DNA of 64,000 nt from an uncultured Ruminococcus sp. (GCA_904393835.1 CAJFNC010000001.1:1-64000); one strand, 5' to 3'; shown: positions 44,050-55,675, counted from the stretch's first letter. The notes: a model not told the origin generated them from the letters alone. Translations and numbers: made by a program.

Positions 44050-44163
44050 AAGAAAATGCACTACGTGGCTGTGTCTTATACTGTAGCGAGCATAGGTTTT
44101 GTAAAGCCAAAACCGACGGCGGAAACGCCGAAAGGGGCTAAGCCCCTGTAAACCCCATACAGA
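44050..44163 (+). other. Candidate oriT of element B
   Basis: Three stacked hairpins precede mobC: GGTTTT/AAAACC (44095-44114), CGGCG/CGCCG (44117-44130) and GGGGCT/AGCCCC (44134-44146). GGGCTAAGCCC is shared with the same place in element A. Such a hairpin stack beside relaxase genes is typical of an origin of transfer. Confidence 0.55.
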
Positions 44164-44175
44164 AAGGACAATCAA

Positions 44176-44490
44176 ATGCGAGAACGAAATATAAATATCA
44201 ATATCCGAGTGACGGATAAAGAGAAGAAAGCCCTGGAACGCTCCGCCAAGCGTGCAGGGCTTTCTCTCTCGGCTTTTTTGCGAAAAGCCGGGTTGAATCA
44301 AAAGATTTGCGCCGCTCCGAGCGCAACACTTCACAGAGCGTATGACGCTACGGAATGGCTGTTGAACAAATTATCGAAGTTCTCCAAAAGCGAGATCGAG
44401 ATCAACCTAATAAATATCAGAGAACGGTTACTCGATGCTTATTACGAAAAGGAGGACGGCAATGGCAACGACCAAAATATGGGCAATTAA
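44176..44490 (+). CDS. mobC: MobC-like relaxosome protein, second copy
   Basis: A 104-residue ribbon-helix-helix protein (NININIRVTDKEKKALERSA, then RAGLSLSAFLRKAGL). It is only distantly like the element A MobC. The C-terminal half is helical and lacks the NQIAR motif. It overlaps the relaxase gene by 29 bp and lies after the hairpin stack. Confidence 0.75.
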   Translation: MRERNININIRVTDKEKKALERSAKRAGLSLSAFLRKAGLNQKICAAPSATLHRAYDATEWLLNKLSKFSKSEIEINLINIRERLLDAYYEKEDGNGNDQNMGN

Positions 44491-45844
44491 GGATAGCCTG
44501 TCCCGTGTGCTTCAATACGCCGCCAATCCAGACAAAACGGTTTTGTCGGACTTGAAGGCTGTTCTGCACTACGCCGAAAACAGCGACAAGACTGTTAATG
44601 AAGAAACCTGTTTTGTCACAGGCGTGAACTGTAACGCTGACACAGCTTTTAAAGAAATGCTCGCCGTACAGGAGCGTTTCGGAAAAACAGGCAGAAACGT
44701 CGCTTATCACGCCTATCAGAGCTTTAAGACTGGTGAAGTTACTCCCAAACTATGCCATCAGCTTGGCATTGAACTTGCCAAGAGAATGTGGGGCAGCGAC
44801 CATCAGGTGTTGGTAGCGACTCATCTAAATACAGGTACGCTACACAACCACTTCGTCATAAATAGTATCAATATGTGGACGGGCAGGAAATTCAACTGCA
44901 ACGAAGGAGCGTATTGGCGATTTAGAGGTTTATCCGACGAGCTTTGCTCCGAGTACGGTTTGACGTTAATCAAAAATCCAAAGGGTAAAACGCCCCGAAG
45001 CATTTACTTTGCTGAGAAGAACGGAGAACCGACCACTTTCAATCTTATGCGTGAAGCAATTGACTTTGGTATAGAGCATTCATACAGCATATCAAGTTTT
45101 GATCGAGTGATGAAAAGTCAGGGCTATGTCGTCAATACAAATCCCCGACGAAGATACTGGACGATTCGCTCCGTAAACAGTAACAAGGCTGTAAGGATGT
45201 ACCGCTTGGGTGAAGAATATACCAATGACGCCATCCTCCGCAGAATCAAGGTTCATTATCGACAGTACGGCTACAGACATTTTGACGAGTATCATTCCGG
45301 CAGAGTAAAAATAAGAGATTTTCATCCGAAGAGAGTAAAGTACCGTGGCAGTTTTAAATTGCTCAAGTGCTTTGGCGGCTTATACGCAACCTATCTGCAT
45401 TATTGTTACCTGTTAGGCAAGCTACCTAAGCGGAATCAACGCAGACCTTTATCGCCCGAAATGCGTGAAGCGTGGCGGCATTTAGACAGGTTTTCACGAC
45501 AGGTAACTCTGGTGTCTAATCAGAGGCTCAATACGCTTGATGACGTTCGGGATTATATCAGTCACTCCGAGCAGGGAATCAAGGAAGTCACCGAGCTTCG
45601 CCAAAAGATATACAACAAGCTGCGCCGTTGTAACGACGAGGGCAGAATATCGGAATTGAAAAAGAGCCGTGACGATTGCACCACACTCTTGCGTCAGCTC
45701 CGAAAAAACAAACGGATCGCCGAAACAATTATCGAGGACAATCCGAAAATCAAAGAAAACATCCGTATAGAAACGCAGGCAAGAAATGAAGCCTATGGTT
45801 TAAACAAAAAAACAGAAACAAAAATCAAAACAAAGGAGTTATGA
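44462..45844 (+). CDS. mobA: MOBP-type relaxase, second copy
   Basis: A 460-residue relaxase. The histidine motif is THLNTGTLHNHFVINSIN near 118-135, and NVAYHAYQSF near 80-90 is the usual strand before it. The remaining 300 residues are basic and helical (KHNRRP-like patches and a long charged C-terminal coil). ATG 44462 has AAAGGAGG upstream. It is not a duplicate of the element A relaxase; sequence and length differ, so the two elements have separate origins. Confidence 0.88.
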   Translation: MATTKIWAIKDSLSRVLQYAANPDKTVLSDLKAVLHYAENSDKTVNEETCFVTGVNCNADTAFKEMLAVQERFGKTGRNVAYHAYQSFKTGEVTPKLCHQLGIELAKRMWGSDHQVLVATHLNTGTLHNHFVINSINMWTGRKFNCNEGAYWRFRGLSDELCSEYGLTLIKNPKGKTPRSIYFAEKNGEPTTFNLMREAIDFGIEHSYSISSFDRVMKSQGYVVNTNPRRRYWTIRSVNSNKAVRMYRLGEEYTNDAILRRIKVHYRQYGYRHFDEYHSGRVKIRDFHPKRVKYRGSFKLLKCFGGLYATYLHYCYLLGKLPKRNQRRPLSPEMREAWRHLDRFSRQVTLVSNQRLNTLDDVRDYISHSEQGIKEVTELRQKIYNKLRRCNDEGRISELKKSRDDCTTLLRQLRKNKRIAETIIEDNPKIKENIRIETQARNEAYGLNKKTETKIKTKEL

Positions 45845-45847
45845 ACG

Positions 45848-46692
45848 ATGACCAATATATCAATCAACAAATTACACGAATTCAGAGACCACCCGTATCA
45901 GGTGTTCGACAATGACGAGATGAACAGCTTAATCGAGAGCGTTCAGGAGCAGGGCATTATGTCGCCGCTGATTGTCCGTCCGCTTGAAGGTACAACAGAC
46001 GAATACGAAATCATATCGGGACATCGCCGCTTCCGTGCGGCGCAGAAGGCAGGGCTCACAGAAGTTCCTGCCTTTATTCGTCCCATCAGCCGTGACGAAG
46101 CAGCGATTATAGTGGTGGACAGCAATCTCCACCGTGAAAATCTTTTGCCGTCGGAAAAGGCGTTCGCCTATAAACTGAAATATGACGCTCTGAAACGTCA
46201 GGGCAAGCGCACTGATTTAACTTCGTCGCAAGTTGCGACAAAGTTCGACAGCGCAACGGAAATAGGCAAACAAGCTAACGAAAGCCGTGACACAGTTTTT
46301 CGCTATATCCGTCTGACCAAGCTCATCCATAATATTTTCAAAATGGTTGATGAACAGCGTATTGCTTTCAGCGTCGGCGTGGAGCTATCCTTTCTAACCG
46401 AATACGAACAACAGGATTTGCTTGAAGCAATAGAATTAGAGGAAAAAACTCCCTCGCTCTCACAGGCAATCCAAATGAAAAAGCTCTCTCAGTCAGGTAA
46501 ACTTGACAGCGAAACCATATCAAAAATCATATCTGAGGAAAAACCGAATCAGCGAGAGAAAATCAGCTTTCAGTATGACGAGCTGAGTAAATATTTTCCA
46601 AAGAAATACACGCCGCAGGATATTTACAAACGCTTACTCAAATTAGCACAGGACGATTATAGGCGCAGACAACGCAGCAGGGAGGAAAGATA

Positions 46693-46693
<1 letters not shown>
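45848..46693 (+). CDS. ParB/RepB-family protein
   Basis: A 281-residue ParB-like protein. The N-terminal CTPase/ParB fold includes VQEQGIMSPLIVRPL, ISGHRRFRAAQKAGL near 55-70 and NLHRENLLPSEKAFAYK near 95-112. An HTH follows (QVATKFDSATEIGKQANESRDTVFRYIRL). No ParA gene is nearby; the actin-type ATPase lies two genes upstream beyond the mob genes. It sits between relaxase and TnpW, a usual place in such elements. Confidence 0.85.
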
Positions 46694-48631
<1,938 letters not shown>

Positions 48632-48693
48632 AGGAAAAGGTGAGCAGGGACTAAACCCACTCACCACATAAACCGGATGAAATTGAATAAAAA

Positions 48694-48731
48694 ATTAGTG
48701 TTGATAACTTAAGTCCGTTATCAACACTAAT
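48694..48731 (-). terminator. Terminator of tRNA-Trp
   Basis: ATTAGTGTTGATAAC and GTTATCAACACTAAT form a perfect 15-bp stem, followed on the minus strand by a T-run. It begins 3 bp after the CCA end of tRNA-Trp. Confidence 0.85.
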
Positions 48732-48733
48732 AC

Positions 48734-48809
48734 TGGCAGGGGCAGAAGGACTTGAACCCTCGGCACGCGGTTTTGGAGACCGCTGCTCTACCAACTGAGC
48801 TATACCCCT
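48734..48809 (-). tRNA. tRNA-Trp (CCA anticodon)
   Basis: Read on the minus strand, the 76 bases fold into a complete cloverleaf: acceptor AGGGGTA with TGCCCCT, D-arm GCTCAGTTGGTAGAGC, anticodon arm GCGGT-CTCCAAA-ACCGC, T-arm GAGGGTTCAAGTCCTTC, and encoded CCA. The anticodon CCA reads only UGG, so it is not an amber suppressor. Confidence 0.97.
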
Positions 48810-48926
48810 ATGTTCAAATTTGATTGTCGCATAAAATCAATGCAAGAGTTATTATATCATCATTTTTTTATTATGTCAATACTTCAATTTCAGATATTTT
48901 GCATTGAAAGTTTTGTTGCTCTGTTT

Positions 48927-49448
48927 CTATTCTATTTCAATCTGAAGTCCGCGCATTACCTCAAGCGCCTTTTCGTTTAGGGTGTCGTCGTTTGAGGCTA
49001 CGCAGTTTTTATCAACGCAGACTTGTGCACTCGGACAGGCGGTTTGCGCGAGAACGGCATTGGAAATTACACAGATATTAGTCACCACGCCGCAAAGCTC
49101 AATTTTGTCAAAATTGTTTTCTTTGAAAAATTCGTACAACTCGCCCGAGCCGAAACTCGGCTTGCAAAAGCATTTGTCATCGTCGCTTTTCAGCTCGGCA
49201 ATTTTGCCGTAGAGCTTGTGACCCTCTGTGCCGTCAATACAGTGTTCTATGGGAAGATGCTTGCCTTCTCGTGTGCTGAGATAATCAGTCTGATGAGTGT
49301 CAAGCGTAAAAACAACGCTGTCGCCGTTTTTGCGGTACAGCTTTATTTTTTTTGCAATTTTATTTTCAAGCTCAACTGCTTTTGCAAAGCCGAGCGAGCC
49401 GCAGACAAAGTCGTTTTGATAATCAACCACTACAAGGCAGACTTTCAT
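48927..49448 (-). CDS. pncA: Nicotinamidase (isochorismatase family)
   Basis: A 173-residue amidase that turns nicotinamide into nicotinate for NAD salvage. Catalytic residues are the aspartate in VVDYQNDFV (near 9), a lysine in KPSFGS (near 94) and the cysteine in CGVVTNICV (near 121 to 127). Metal-binding D and H occur in LDTHQ. The gene ends in TAG and lies 2 bp after a small zinc-ribbon gene, divergent from pncB, which acts in the next step. Confidence 0.85.
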   Translation of the reverse strand: MKVCLVVVDYQNDFVCGSLGFAKAVELENKIAKKIKLYRKNGDSVVFTLDTHQTDYLSTREGKHLPIEHCIDGTEGHKLYGKIAELKSDDDKCFCKPSFGSGELYEFFKENNFDKIELCGVVTNICVISNAVLAQTACPSAQVCVDKNCVASNDDTLNEKALEVMRGLQIEIE

Positions 49449-49450
49449 AA

Positions 49451-49615
49451 TTATTTCTCCTTAATTTCAACCGGGCTTTCATCAAAGCCTTCAAGCTTGA
49501 ATCTGAGTCCGCAGGTGGAACATTCAAGATACGGATCACAATTGTTGTGCTCGTCTTGAATAAGTACCATGGGACTTTCGCAAAACGGGCAGAGTTTTAA
49601 TGTGTCGCTGTTCAT
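49451..49615 (-). CDS. 54-aa zinc-ribbon protein
   Basis: A small protein with CPFC and CSTC pairs (TLKLCPFCESPMVLIQ, LECSTCGLRFKL), a classic zinc ribbon, ending in an acidic tail. It starts with GAGGTG upstream and is followed by pncA after 2 bp, so the two are co-transcribed. Role unknown. Confidence 0.75.
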   Translation of the reverse strand: MNSDTLKLCPFCESPMVLIQDEHNNCDPYLECSTCGLRFKLEGFDESPVEIKEK

Positions 49616-49737
49616 AAAATCACCTCGCAAACCTATTATACAGCGAAAATCTTGGGTTGTAAATATTTTTTTCTTTACAAAATGCGCAAAAAATACTAAA
49701 CTATTATATATCGATATTTTTATCGGGAGGCATAATA

Positions 49738-51192
49738 ATGAAAAGTATGAATAATGAAAATCTGTCCATGCTCTGCGACTTTTACGAGTTCACAATGTCG
49801 AACGGCTATTTTAAAAACGGCTTTTATAAGAAAAGGGTTTACTTTGACGTTTTCTTCCGCAAAATTCCCGACGACGGCGGCTTTGCCGTTGCGGCAGGTC
49901 TTGAACAGGTTATTGACTATATAAAAAATCTTCACTTCAATGACGATGATATTGAGTATCTGAGGGGTAAAAAGATTTTTGACGAGGGCTTTCTCAATTA
50001 CCTCAAAAATTTTAAATTTACGAGTGATATTTACGCCATTCCCGAGGGCACGCCCGTGTTCCCAAACGAGCCTGTGCTGACGGTTTGCGCCCCCGCTATC
50101 GAGGCTCAGATTATTGAAACTTTTGTTTTGCTTACACTCAATCACCAAACACTCATTGCCACCAAGGCAAACAGAATTGTGCGTGCCGCTCAGGGCAGAG
50201 CCGTGCTCGAGTTCGGCTCACGCCGCGCTCAGGGTGCGAGCGGCGCCGTTGACGGTGCAAGAGCCGCATATATCGGCGGTTGCGCGGGAACAGCCTGCAC
50301 GCTTACGGACAAGCTTTATTCCGTGCCGGCAGGCGGTACTATGGCTCATTCGTGGATTCAGATGTTTGACAACGAGTATGACGCTTTTAAGTCGTATTGC
50401 GAGCTTTATCCCGACAACCCGACTTTGCTTGTCGATACGTACAACACAATAAAAAGCGGTGTGCCAAACGCGATTAAGGTGTTTAAAGAAGTGCTGTTGC
50501 CGCAGGGCAAGACAAAATGCGCAATCCGCCTTGATTCGGGCGATATTTCCTACCTTTCCAAAAAGGCGAGAAAAATGCTTGACGACGCGGGACTTACACA
50601 GTGCAAAATCACCGCTTCAAATGCCCTTGACGAATATTTGATACGCGACCTTATGATGCAGGGCGCAAAGATTGATATATTCGGCGTGGGCGAAAGACTG
50701 ATCACCTCATCAAGCTCGCCTGTTTTCGGCGGAGTGTATAAGCTGGTTGCCGTTGAAAACTCCTTTGGAGAAATTGTGCCGAAAATTAAGGTCAGCGAAA
50801 ACACTGCAAAGATTACCAATCCGCACTTTAAAAAGGTTTACAGATACTACGACAACGAGAGCGGAAAAGCGCTTGCAGACGAGCTTTGCATTTATGACGA
50901 GAGCGTTGACAGCTCGGTTCCGCACACGATATTTGACCAGAACGCAACCTGGAAAACAAAGACGCTTACAAACTTTACCGTGCGTGAGTTGCTTGTGCCG
51001 ATTTTCAAAAACGGTGAGTGTGTATATGAGCTTCCGTCGATTGACGAAATCGCAAAATACTGCAAAGAGCAGATTGAGCTTTTGTGGGACGAAGTGAAAC
51101 GTTTTGAAAATCCCCACACTTACTATGTGGATTTGTCTAAAAAGCTGTTTGAAATAAAAAATATGCTTTTAAATATATACGGCAATAACTGA
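49738..51192 (+). CDS. pncB: Nicotinate phosphoribosyltransferase
   Basis: A 484-residue enzyme that joins nicotinate with PRPP to give nicotinate mononucleotide, consuming ATP. Family landmarks are LCDFYEFTMSNGYF at the start, EFGSRRAQGASGAVDGARA near 160-178 (active-site arginine region), TMAHSWIQMF with the catalytic histidine near 203, and IRLDSGDISYL near 262. Full length. GGGAGG precedes the ATG. With pncA on the other strand it forms a salvage pair using a shared promoter gap. Confidence 0.93.
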   Translation: MKSMNNENLSMLCDFYEFTMSNGYFKNGFYKKRVYFDVFFRKIPDDGGFAVAAGLEQVIDYIKNLHFNDDDIEYLRGKKIFDEGFLNYLKNFKFTSDIYAIPEGTPVFPNEPVLTVCAPAIEAQIIETFVLLTLNHQTLIATKANRIVRAAQGRAVLEFGSRRAQGASGAVDGARAAYIGGCAGTACTLTDKLYSVPAGGTMAHSWIQMFDNEYDAFKSYCELYPDNPTLLVDTYNTIKSGVPNAIKVFKEVLLPQGKTKCAIRLDSGDISYLSKKARKMLDDAGLTQCKITASNALDEYLIRDLMMQGAKIDIFGVGERLITSSSSPVFGGVYKLVAVENSFGEIVPKIKVSENTAKITNPHFKKVYRYYDNESGKALADELCIYDESVDSSVPHTIFDQNATWKTKTLTNFTVRELLVPIFKNGECVYELPSIDEIAKYCKEQIELLWDEVKRFENPHTYYVDLSKKLFEIKNMLLNIYGNN

Positions 51193-51208
51193 TTTTATGT
51201 ATACACGT

Positions 51209-51250
51209 ATAAAAACAGCGTGCTGCTCTGTAAGCAGCATGCTGTTTTTA
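51209..51250 (+). terminator. Terminator of pncB
   Basis: AAAAACAGCGTGCTGCT pairs with AGCAGCATGCTGTTTTT with one mismatch, then a T-run. Confidence 0.8.
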
Positions 51251-51398
51251 TACAATTATTTATGTTATATATAAAGTTATATAAAAGAATTTCTAACGAA
51301 ATCGTGAGAAATCTTGATTTTTATGGCAAAATCGGCTATAATATAACAAACCTTTATTGTGTTACGATTTGATATATTTATATTGGGAGTGTTAATAG

Positions 51399-52625
51399 GT
51401 GGCTGTTTGTTATAATAATCTATGGAAACTGTTAATAGATAAAAATATGAATAGAACTGAATTGAAAGAAGCTGCTGGAGTGAGCTTTAATGTAATGGCA
51501 CGTATGAGTAAAAATGAAACTATATCGTTTGAAAGTATAGAAAAAATTTGTAAAGCTTTAAATTGTAATATTGGTGATATAGTTGAAATAATTCAAGAAG
51601 ATAATCAAATAATAGTAAAAAAGCCTATTTCGCTTGAGTTGTTTGCAGGTGCCGGTGGATTAGCTTTGGGCATTGAAAAAGCCGGGTTTGATACAATCGG
51701 GCTTATAGAACTTGATAAAGACGCTTCGGATACATTAAAATGTAATCGCCCGAATTGGCGAGTAATTAATGATGATATAGCAAACATTTCCTGCCTTGAC
51801 TTGGAAGAATATTTTGGAATAAAAAAGGGCGAACTTGATCTACTATCAGGAGGAGCACCGTGTCAGGCATTTTCCTATGCAGGCAAGAGATTAGGTTTAG
51901 AAGACGCAAGAGGAACATTGTTTTATCATTATGCAAAATTTTTAAAACAACTTCAACCGAAAGTGTTTTTGTTTGAAAATGTCAAAGGATTACTTACTCA
52001 TGATAAAGGTCGTACATATAAAACAATTACAGACATTTTCGAAAGTACAGGATATACTCTGCAAAAGCGAGTATTAAATGCTTGGGATTTCGGCGTTGCT
52101 CAAAAAAGGGAACGTCTTATTACCATAGGTATCAGAAATGATTTGGTTAAAAAAATTCATTTTGAATTTCCTGCTCCTCATAAATATAAACCGGTTTTGC
52201 GTGACATACTTTTAGATTGTCCCAAAAGCGAAGGTGCAACTTATTCTGAGTATAAGCGTAAAATTTTTGAACTGGTTCCTCCGGGTGGTTATTGGAAAGA
52301 TATTCCTGAAGATATTGCAAAAGAATATATGAAAAGCTGTTGGTATATGGAAGGAGGAAGAACCGGTATATTAAGGCGGTTAAGCCTGGATGAACCTTCT
52401 TTAACCGTTTTGACTTCGCCTTCTCAAAAACAAACGGATCGATGTCATCCGTTGGAGCCTCGCCCATTTACTGTAAGAGAAAATGCCAGATGTCAGAGTT
52501 TTCCTGATGATTGGCAATTCTGCGGCAGTATCGGTCAGCAATATAAACAGGTCGGAAATGCTGTGCCGGTTAATTTATCATATGAAATTGCATTAAAAAT
52601 AAAAGAAGCATTGGAGAATTTGTAA
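51399..52625 (+). CDS. 5-methylcytosine DNA methyltransferase with fused HTH
   Basis: A 408-residue C5-cytosine methyltransferase. The first 65 residues are a Cro-type HTH (KEAAGVSFNVMARMSKNETI). Then LELFAGAGGLALGIE near 77 (motif I), GGAPCQAFSYAGKR near 151 (catalytic Cys), FENVKGL near 190 (ENV motif), AQKRERLITIGIR near 230 (motif VIII) and QVGNAVPV near 385 (motif X). The HTH probably represses its own promoter, acting as a fused controller. The start is GTG with GGGAG upstream. It is coupled by TAATG to its restriction enzyme. Confidence 0.92.
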   Translation: MAVCYNNLWKLLIDKNMNRTELKEAAGVSFNVMARMSKNETISFESIEKICKALNCNIGDIVEIIQEDNQIIVKKPISLELFAGAGGLALGIEKAGFDTIGLIELDKDASDTLKCNRPNWRVINDDIANISCLDLEEYFGIKKGELDLLSGGAPCQAFSYAGKRLGLEDARGTLFYHYAKFLKQLQPKVFLFENVKGLLTHDKGRTYKTITDIFESTGYTLQKRVLNAWDFGVAQKRERLITIGIRNDLVKKIHFEFPAPHKYKPVLRDILLDCPKSEGATYSEYKRKIFELVPPGGYWKDIPEDIAKEYMKSCWYMEGGRTGILRRLSLDEPSLTVLTSPSQKQTDRCHPLEPRPFTVRENARCQSFPDDWQFCGSIGQQYKQVGNAVPVNLSYEIALKIKEALENL

Positions 52626-53437
52626 TGTGGAATTTAACATATATAAGTGAAGAAGATTTTTCAAACCATGTCAAAGCAACAATAAAAAAATACGGTGAAA
52701 AGCTTGAATCATTTAATTTAAAACGCTTTAATAAAAATATAATCGATCCTATTAAGCTGATTTTTGATAAAATGGTATATCAATCTTCATGGGAAGAAAT
52801 TATAAGCAACGAAATTTTCCGTCAAAGAGATAAATCAAATAATAATGATATAGGTTATTTTCACCAGCGTATTTTTCAATACATAAAAAATTGCCACGTT
52901 CCGATTAACGGTGAAGAAGGCGGTTGGGACGTTATTTACAAAAATCCGAATGGTATTGAAATTCCAAACGCAGGAAGCGTACATACCGTTTATGTTGAAA
53001 TGAAAAACAAACATAACACTATGAACTCTGCGTCGGCGGGAAAGACTTTTATTAAAATGCAAAATCAGTTGCTTAATGATGACGACTGCGCTTGCTTTTT
53101 AGTTGAGGCAATTGCACAGCGTTCGCAAAATATAAAATGGGAAACAACGGTAGATAAGAAAAAAGTCGGGCACAAGCTTATTCGCAGAGTAAGCCTTGAT
53201 AATTTCTATGCCATTGTTACCGGTCAGGATGATGCGTTTTACCAAATGTGTATGATACTTCCGTGCGTAATTGAAAAAACTGTTAAAGAGTTTGAAGGAA
53301 CTATTGTACCGCACGATACAGTTATTGATGAATTGAAAGCATTATCGTCAAAAGAAAATGTTGAGTCCGAGGATTTAGCTATGGCAATGGCTGTTTATAT
53401 GCTTGGATTTGGCAGCTATAAAGGTTTTGCAAAGTGA
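52625..53437 (+). CDS. Eco47II-family type II restriction endonuclease
   Basis: A 270-residue nuclease resembling the Eco47II/Sau96I family, whose members cut GGNCC-type sites. The core reads GEEGGWDVIY near 95-105, then VYVEMKNKHNTMNSASAGKT near 119-138, giving the D and E-x-K residues of a PD-(D/E)XK site. It starts in the stop of the cytosine methyltransferase gene (TAATG), so both make one operon inserted between pncB and htpG. The site is predicted from family membership only. Confidence 0.8.
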   Translation: MWNLTYISEEDFSNHVKATIKKYGEKLESFNLKRFNKNIIDPIKLIFDKMVYQSSWEEIISNEIFRQRDKSNNNDIGYFHQRIFQYIKNCHVPINGEEGGWDVIYKNPNGIEIPNAGSVHTVYVEMKNKHNTMNSASAGKTFIKMQNQLLNDDDCACFLVEAIAQRSQNIKWETTVDKKKVGHKLIRRVSLDNFYAIVTGQDDAFYQMCMILPCVIEKTVKEFEGTIVPHDTVIDELKALSSKENVESEDLAMAMAVYMLGFGSYKGFAK

Positions 53438-53491
53438 ATATGAGCCGCTTTCGTTTTTAGAGAAAAAGTATATATAAGTCTTAAAAAATAC

Positions 53492-53530
53492 AACAACTCC
53501 TATTATCTTATCAAGATAATAGGAGTTGTT
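53492..53530. terminator. Bidirectional terminator between restriction gene and htpG
   Basis: AACAACTCCTATTATCTT pairs perfectly with AAGATAATAGGAGTTGTT around a 3-base loop. Confidence 0.85.
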
Positions 53531-53565
53531 AACTTTATAATAGCAATCTGTAATTACCGTAAAAA

Positions 53566-55446
53566 TTACATAATCGAGCAGATGAGGTCTGTGTATTCCG
53601 ACGGGTTTTCAAGCGGCAAGCCTGCAATCAGAAGTGCCTGACAATAGAGAATGTCGGCGTACTTTTTAGCTTTTTCAATGTCGGTTTCAATAAGCGACTT
53701 CATTGCTTTAACGGCGGGGTGAGATAGGTTAAGCTCAAGCACTCTTTGGGCTTTCATTCCCGAACCGGGTTGAACGGCGTTGAAATATTTTTCCATTTCA
53801 AATGAAATTCCGCCCTTTGCCGTGAGGCATACCGGGTGAGAAACAAGCTTCTTTGAGGCTGTTACTTCGCTTACCTTGTCGCCGAGCGTTTCTTTTACAA
53901 AGGTCAAAAGTGCGTCGCTGTCCTGCTCGTCCTCTTTTACTTCATCGTTGTCGATTCCCAGATCGTCGTTTGTGGCAGAACAGAATTTTTTATCCTTGTA
54001 CTGCATAAGCGTCTGTAAAGTGAACTCGTCAACATCTTCGGTGCAATAGAGAATTTCGTAGCCCTTTGAATGTAAAAGCTCGGTTTGAGGAAGTGTGTCA
54101 ATGGCGGCGGCGTTTTCACCCGTTGCATAGTAGATGAACTTTTGATCCTCTTTCATTCTGTCAACATATTCGGACAAGGTTACGAGCTTTTTCTCGGTAG
54201 AGGAGTAGAACATTATCAAATCCTGAAGTTCCTCTTTGTGCATACCGTAGTCGGAAACAACGCCGTATTTGAGCTGTCGGCCAAACTCGGCAAAGAACTT
54301 TTCGTAGTTTTCGCGGTCGTCTTTGAGCATTGCAGTAAGCTCGTTTTTGATTTTCTTTTCAATATTCTGTGCAATGGTGAGAAGGTGGCGGTCATGCTGG
54401 AGCATTTCTCTTGAAATGTTAAGCGAAAGGTCGTCAGTATCAACAACGCCTTTTACAAAGCGGAAGTGTTCCGGCAAAAGCTCTTCGCAGTTTTCCATAA
54501 TAAGCACACCGCTTGAGTAGAGCTGAAGTCCCTTTTTGTATTCCTTGGTGTAGTAGTCGTAGGGAGCCTTTGATGGGATAAACAAAAGCGCTTTGTAGGT
54601 AACCACGCCTTCAACCGATGTAACAATAGTTCTGATTGGCTTGTCCACAGCCATAAACTTTTCACGGTAAAAGTTGTTGTATTCCTCCTGGGTCACGTCT
54701 TTTTTGCGGCGATGCCAAATGGGAACCATGCTGTTGAGTGTTTCAGTCTCTGTGTATTCCTCGTATTCGGGTTTGTCGCTGTCCTTTGTATCCTCTTTTA
54801 CCCTTGTTTTTGTCACGTCCATCATAATCGAGTAACGGATATAGTCGGAATATTTTTTGATAAGTCCCTGAATTCTGTACTGCTCAAGAAACTCGTCGTA
54901 GTTTTCATCGTCGGTGTTGTCTTTTAATTCAAGGATAATCTCGGTGCCGGGGGCGTCCTTTTCAATCTCCTTGATTGTGTAGCCGTCAGCGCCGCTCGAC
55001 TGCCAGCAGTAACCTGTATCGCAGCCGTATTTTTTGGTGTTGACCGTGATTTTTTTGGCAACCATAAACGCCGAGTAAAAGCCGACGCCGAACTGACCGA
55101 TGATGTCGATGTCGTCCTGCTTTTCTTCGTGTTCCTGCTTAAACTTGTATGAACCCGAAGAAGCGATGGTGCCGAGGTTGTTTTCAAGATCCTCTTTGTC
55201 CATTCCGATACCGTTGTCGGTAATAGTGAGAGTGCGGTTTTCTTTGTCGGGCTTTATAGTAATTTTAAAGTCACTTCTGTCCATGCCGACATTGTCGTCT
55301 GTAAGGGAGATAAAGCAAAGCTTGTCGATAGCGTCGCTTGCGTTAGAGATTATTTCACGAAGAAAAATTTCCTTGTGAGTGTAAATTGAGTTGATCATAA
55401 GATCAAGAAGTCTTTTTGACTCCGATTTAAATTGTTTCTTAGCCAT
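53566..55446 (-). CDS. htpG: Molecular chaperone HtpG (Hsp90)
   Basis: A full-length 626-residue cytosolic Hsp90. The ATPase domain shows LRELISNASDAIDKL-type sequence (here FLREIISNASDAIDKLCFIS), DNGIGM, and GQFGVGFYSAFMVA. The middle domain has the GVVDTDDLSLNISREMLQ motif and the C-terminal dimerisation domain follows. It is ATP-driven and assists folding of client proteins. Monocistronic, with AAGGAAG before the ATG. Confidence 0.96.
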   Translation of the reverse strand: MAKKQFKSESKRLLDLMINSIYTHKEIFLREIISNASDAIDKLCFISLTDDNVGMDRSDFKITIKPDKENRTLTITDNGIGMDKEDLENNLGTIASSGSYKFKQEHEEKQDDIDIIGQFGVGFYSAFMVAKKITVNTKKYGCDTGYCWQSSGADGYTIKEIEKDAPGTEIILELKDNTDDENYDEFLEQYRIQGLIKKYSDYIRYSIMMDVTKTRVKEDTKDSDKPEYEEYTETETLNSMVPIWHRRKKDVTQEEYNNFYREKFMAVDKPIRTIVTSVEGVVTYKALLFIPSKAPYDYYTKEYKKGLQLYSSGVLIMENCEELLPEHFRFVKGVVDTDDLSLNISREMLQHDRHLLTIAQNIEKKIKNELTAMLKDDRENYEKFFAEFGRQLKYGVVSDYGMHKEELQDLIMFYSSTEKKLVTLSEYVDRMKEDQKFIYYATGENAAAIDTLPQTELLHSKGYEILYCTEDVDEFTLQTLMQYKDKKFCSATNDDLGIDNDEVKEDEQDSDALLTFVKETLGDKVSEVTASKKLVSHPVCLTAKGGISFEMEKYFNAVQPGSGMKAQRVLELNLSHPAVKAMKSLIETDIEKAKKYADILYCQALLIAGLPLENPSEYTDLICSIM

Positions 55447-55675
55447 AAAATTACTTCCTTTTCTTTCATATATTAATAACGGAATAAAATTCCTCTAAAA
55501 TTTAATTATAGTATATTTTTTGTTATGTTTCAATAGGTAAAAGGGCAAATTTGTTCAGGAAAGGCATCTGTGTCCCAAATTGATTAAAATGTTTATGTTT
55601 GCTTGAATTTTGCGCTTTTTTGATTTATAATAGTTTAGTATTATTTTGATTAGTAAATATTAAAGGAAAGAAATT

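Noticed and set aside
43781-44086. CRISPR-like reading of the short repeats after parR
   Set aside because: Units are irregular, in both orientations and without uniform spacers; no cas genes are present.
43927-44334. 135-codon minus-strand open frame over the oriT region
   Set aside because: It overlaps mobC and the hairpin stack, has no ribosome-binding site, and lacks domain signals.
48734-48809. tRNA-Trp as the integration target of element B
   Set aside because: The tRNA and its terminator are intact, TnpX-type enzymes favour GA dinucleotides over tRNA genes, and no duplicated tRNA end was seen at 29 kb.
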